This document shows, piece by piece, positions 6,271 through 6,296 of a stretch of 6,296 nt of DNA (position 1 is the stretch's first letter; each line of letters opens with the position of its first letter). The stretch lies in contig CAMFLN010000207.1 in the NCBI GenBank assembly GCA_945957305.1, forward strand, positions 1 through 6,296. The letters run 5' to 3'. This DNA is from an uncultured Planctomycetaceae bacterium (GTDB lineage: Bacteria; Planctomycetota; Planctomycetia; Pirellulales; JACPPG01). The notes beneath the pieces were generated by a model that was not told the origin of the DNA, made no database searches, and worked only from the letters and a program-made list of their open reading frames with translations. The position numbers were made by a program, and so were the translations under genes.

Positions 6271-6296
6271 ACGGCCCAGTTGCAGCGGGCGTGTAC

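Noticed and set aside
6274..6290. GCCC/GGGC repeat after the RMD1-like gene
   Set aside because: A 4-bp stem in GC-rich DNA is not meaningful, and the window ends before any T-tract could be judged.

Overview
The window is GC-rich and densely coded. It fits a planctomycete (Pirellulales-like) chromosome. The main reason is a secreted ThuA-domain protein of the kind these bacteria carry in many copies. A Pro/Ala-rich exported protein and several starts with weak or no Shine-Dalgarno sequence agree with this. The assignment is an inference: there is no rRNA or other marker gene here. I see no mobile element, CRISPR array, tRNA or rRNA.

Layout. (1) Positions 1-694, minus strand: the N-terminal 231 residues of an exported ThuA-like protein, cut by the left edge. 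(2) Positions 695-908: a divergent intergenic region with a possible minus-strand promoter and repeated GTCGGG motifs. (3) Positions 909-4148, plus strand: three enzyme genes in a row, an alpha/beta hydrolase, a metal-dependent amidohydrolase of the prolidase/imidazolonepropionase-like group, and an aldo/keto reductase. Gaps are 25 and 56 bases. The unit ends in a 13-bp hairpin that starts inside the last codons of the reductase and is followed by a pyrimidine-rich tract. (4) Positions 4175-4297: an intergenic stretch with a good sigma70-like promoter (exact TTGACA). (5) Positions 4298-5011: a Pro/Ala-rich exported protein of unknown function. (6) Positions 5012-5124: two inverted repeats. (7) Positions 5125-6270: a bacterial member of the RMD1/DUF155 family with one C-terminal membrane segment.

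How the genes may work together. The three central enzymes keep all their expected catalytic residues and look like one transcription unit. A plausible but unproven reading is a small cytoplasmic catabolic or detoxification cassette: ester or related bond hydrolysis, then amide or cyclic-amide hydrolysis, then NADPH-dependent carbonyl reduction. The substrate cannot be read from the sequence. The flanking ThuA-like, Pro-rich and RMD1-like genes are probably separate units. The most unusual items are the RMD1-like protein, whose eukaryotic relatives act in mitochondria, and the structured RNA/DNA elements at 4140-4174 and 5076-5096. No clearly new multi-gene system is evident.
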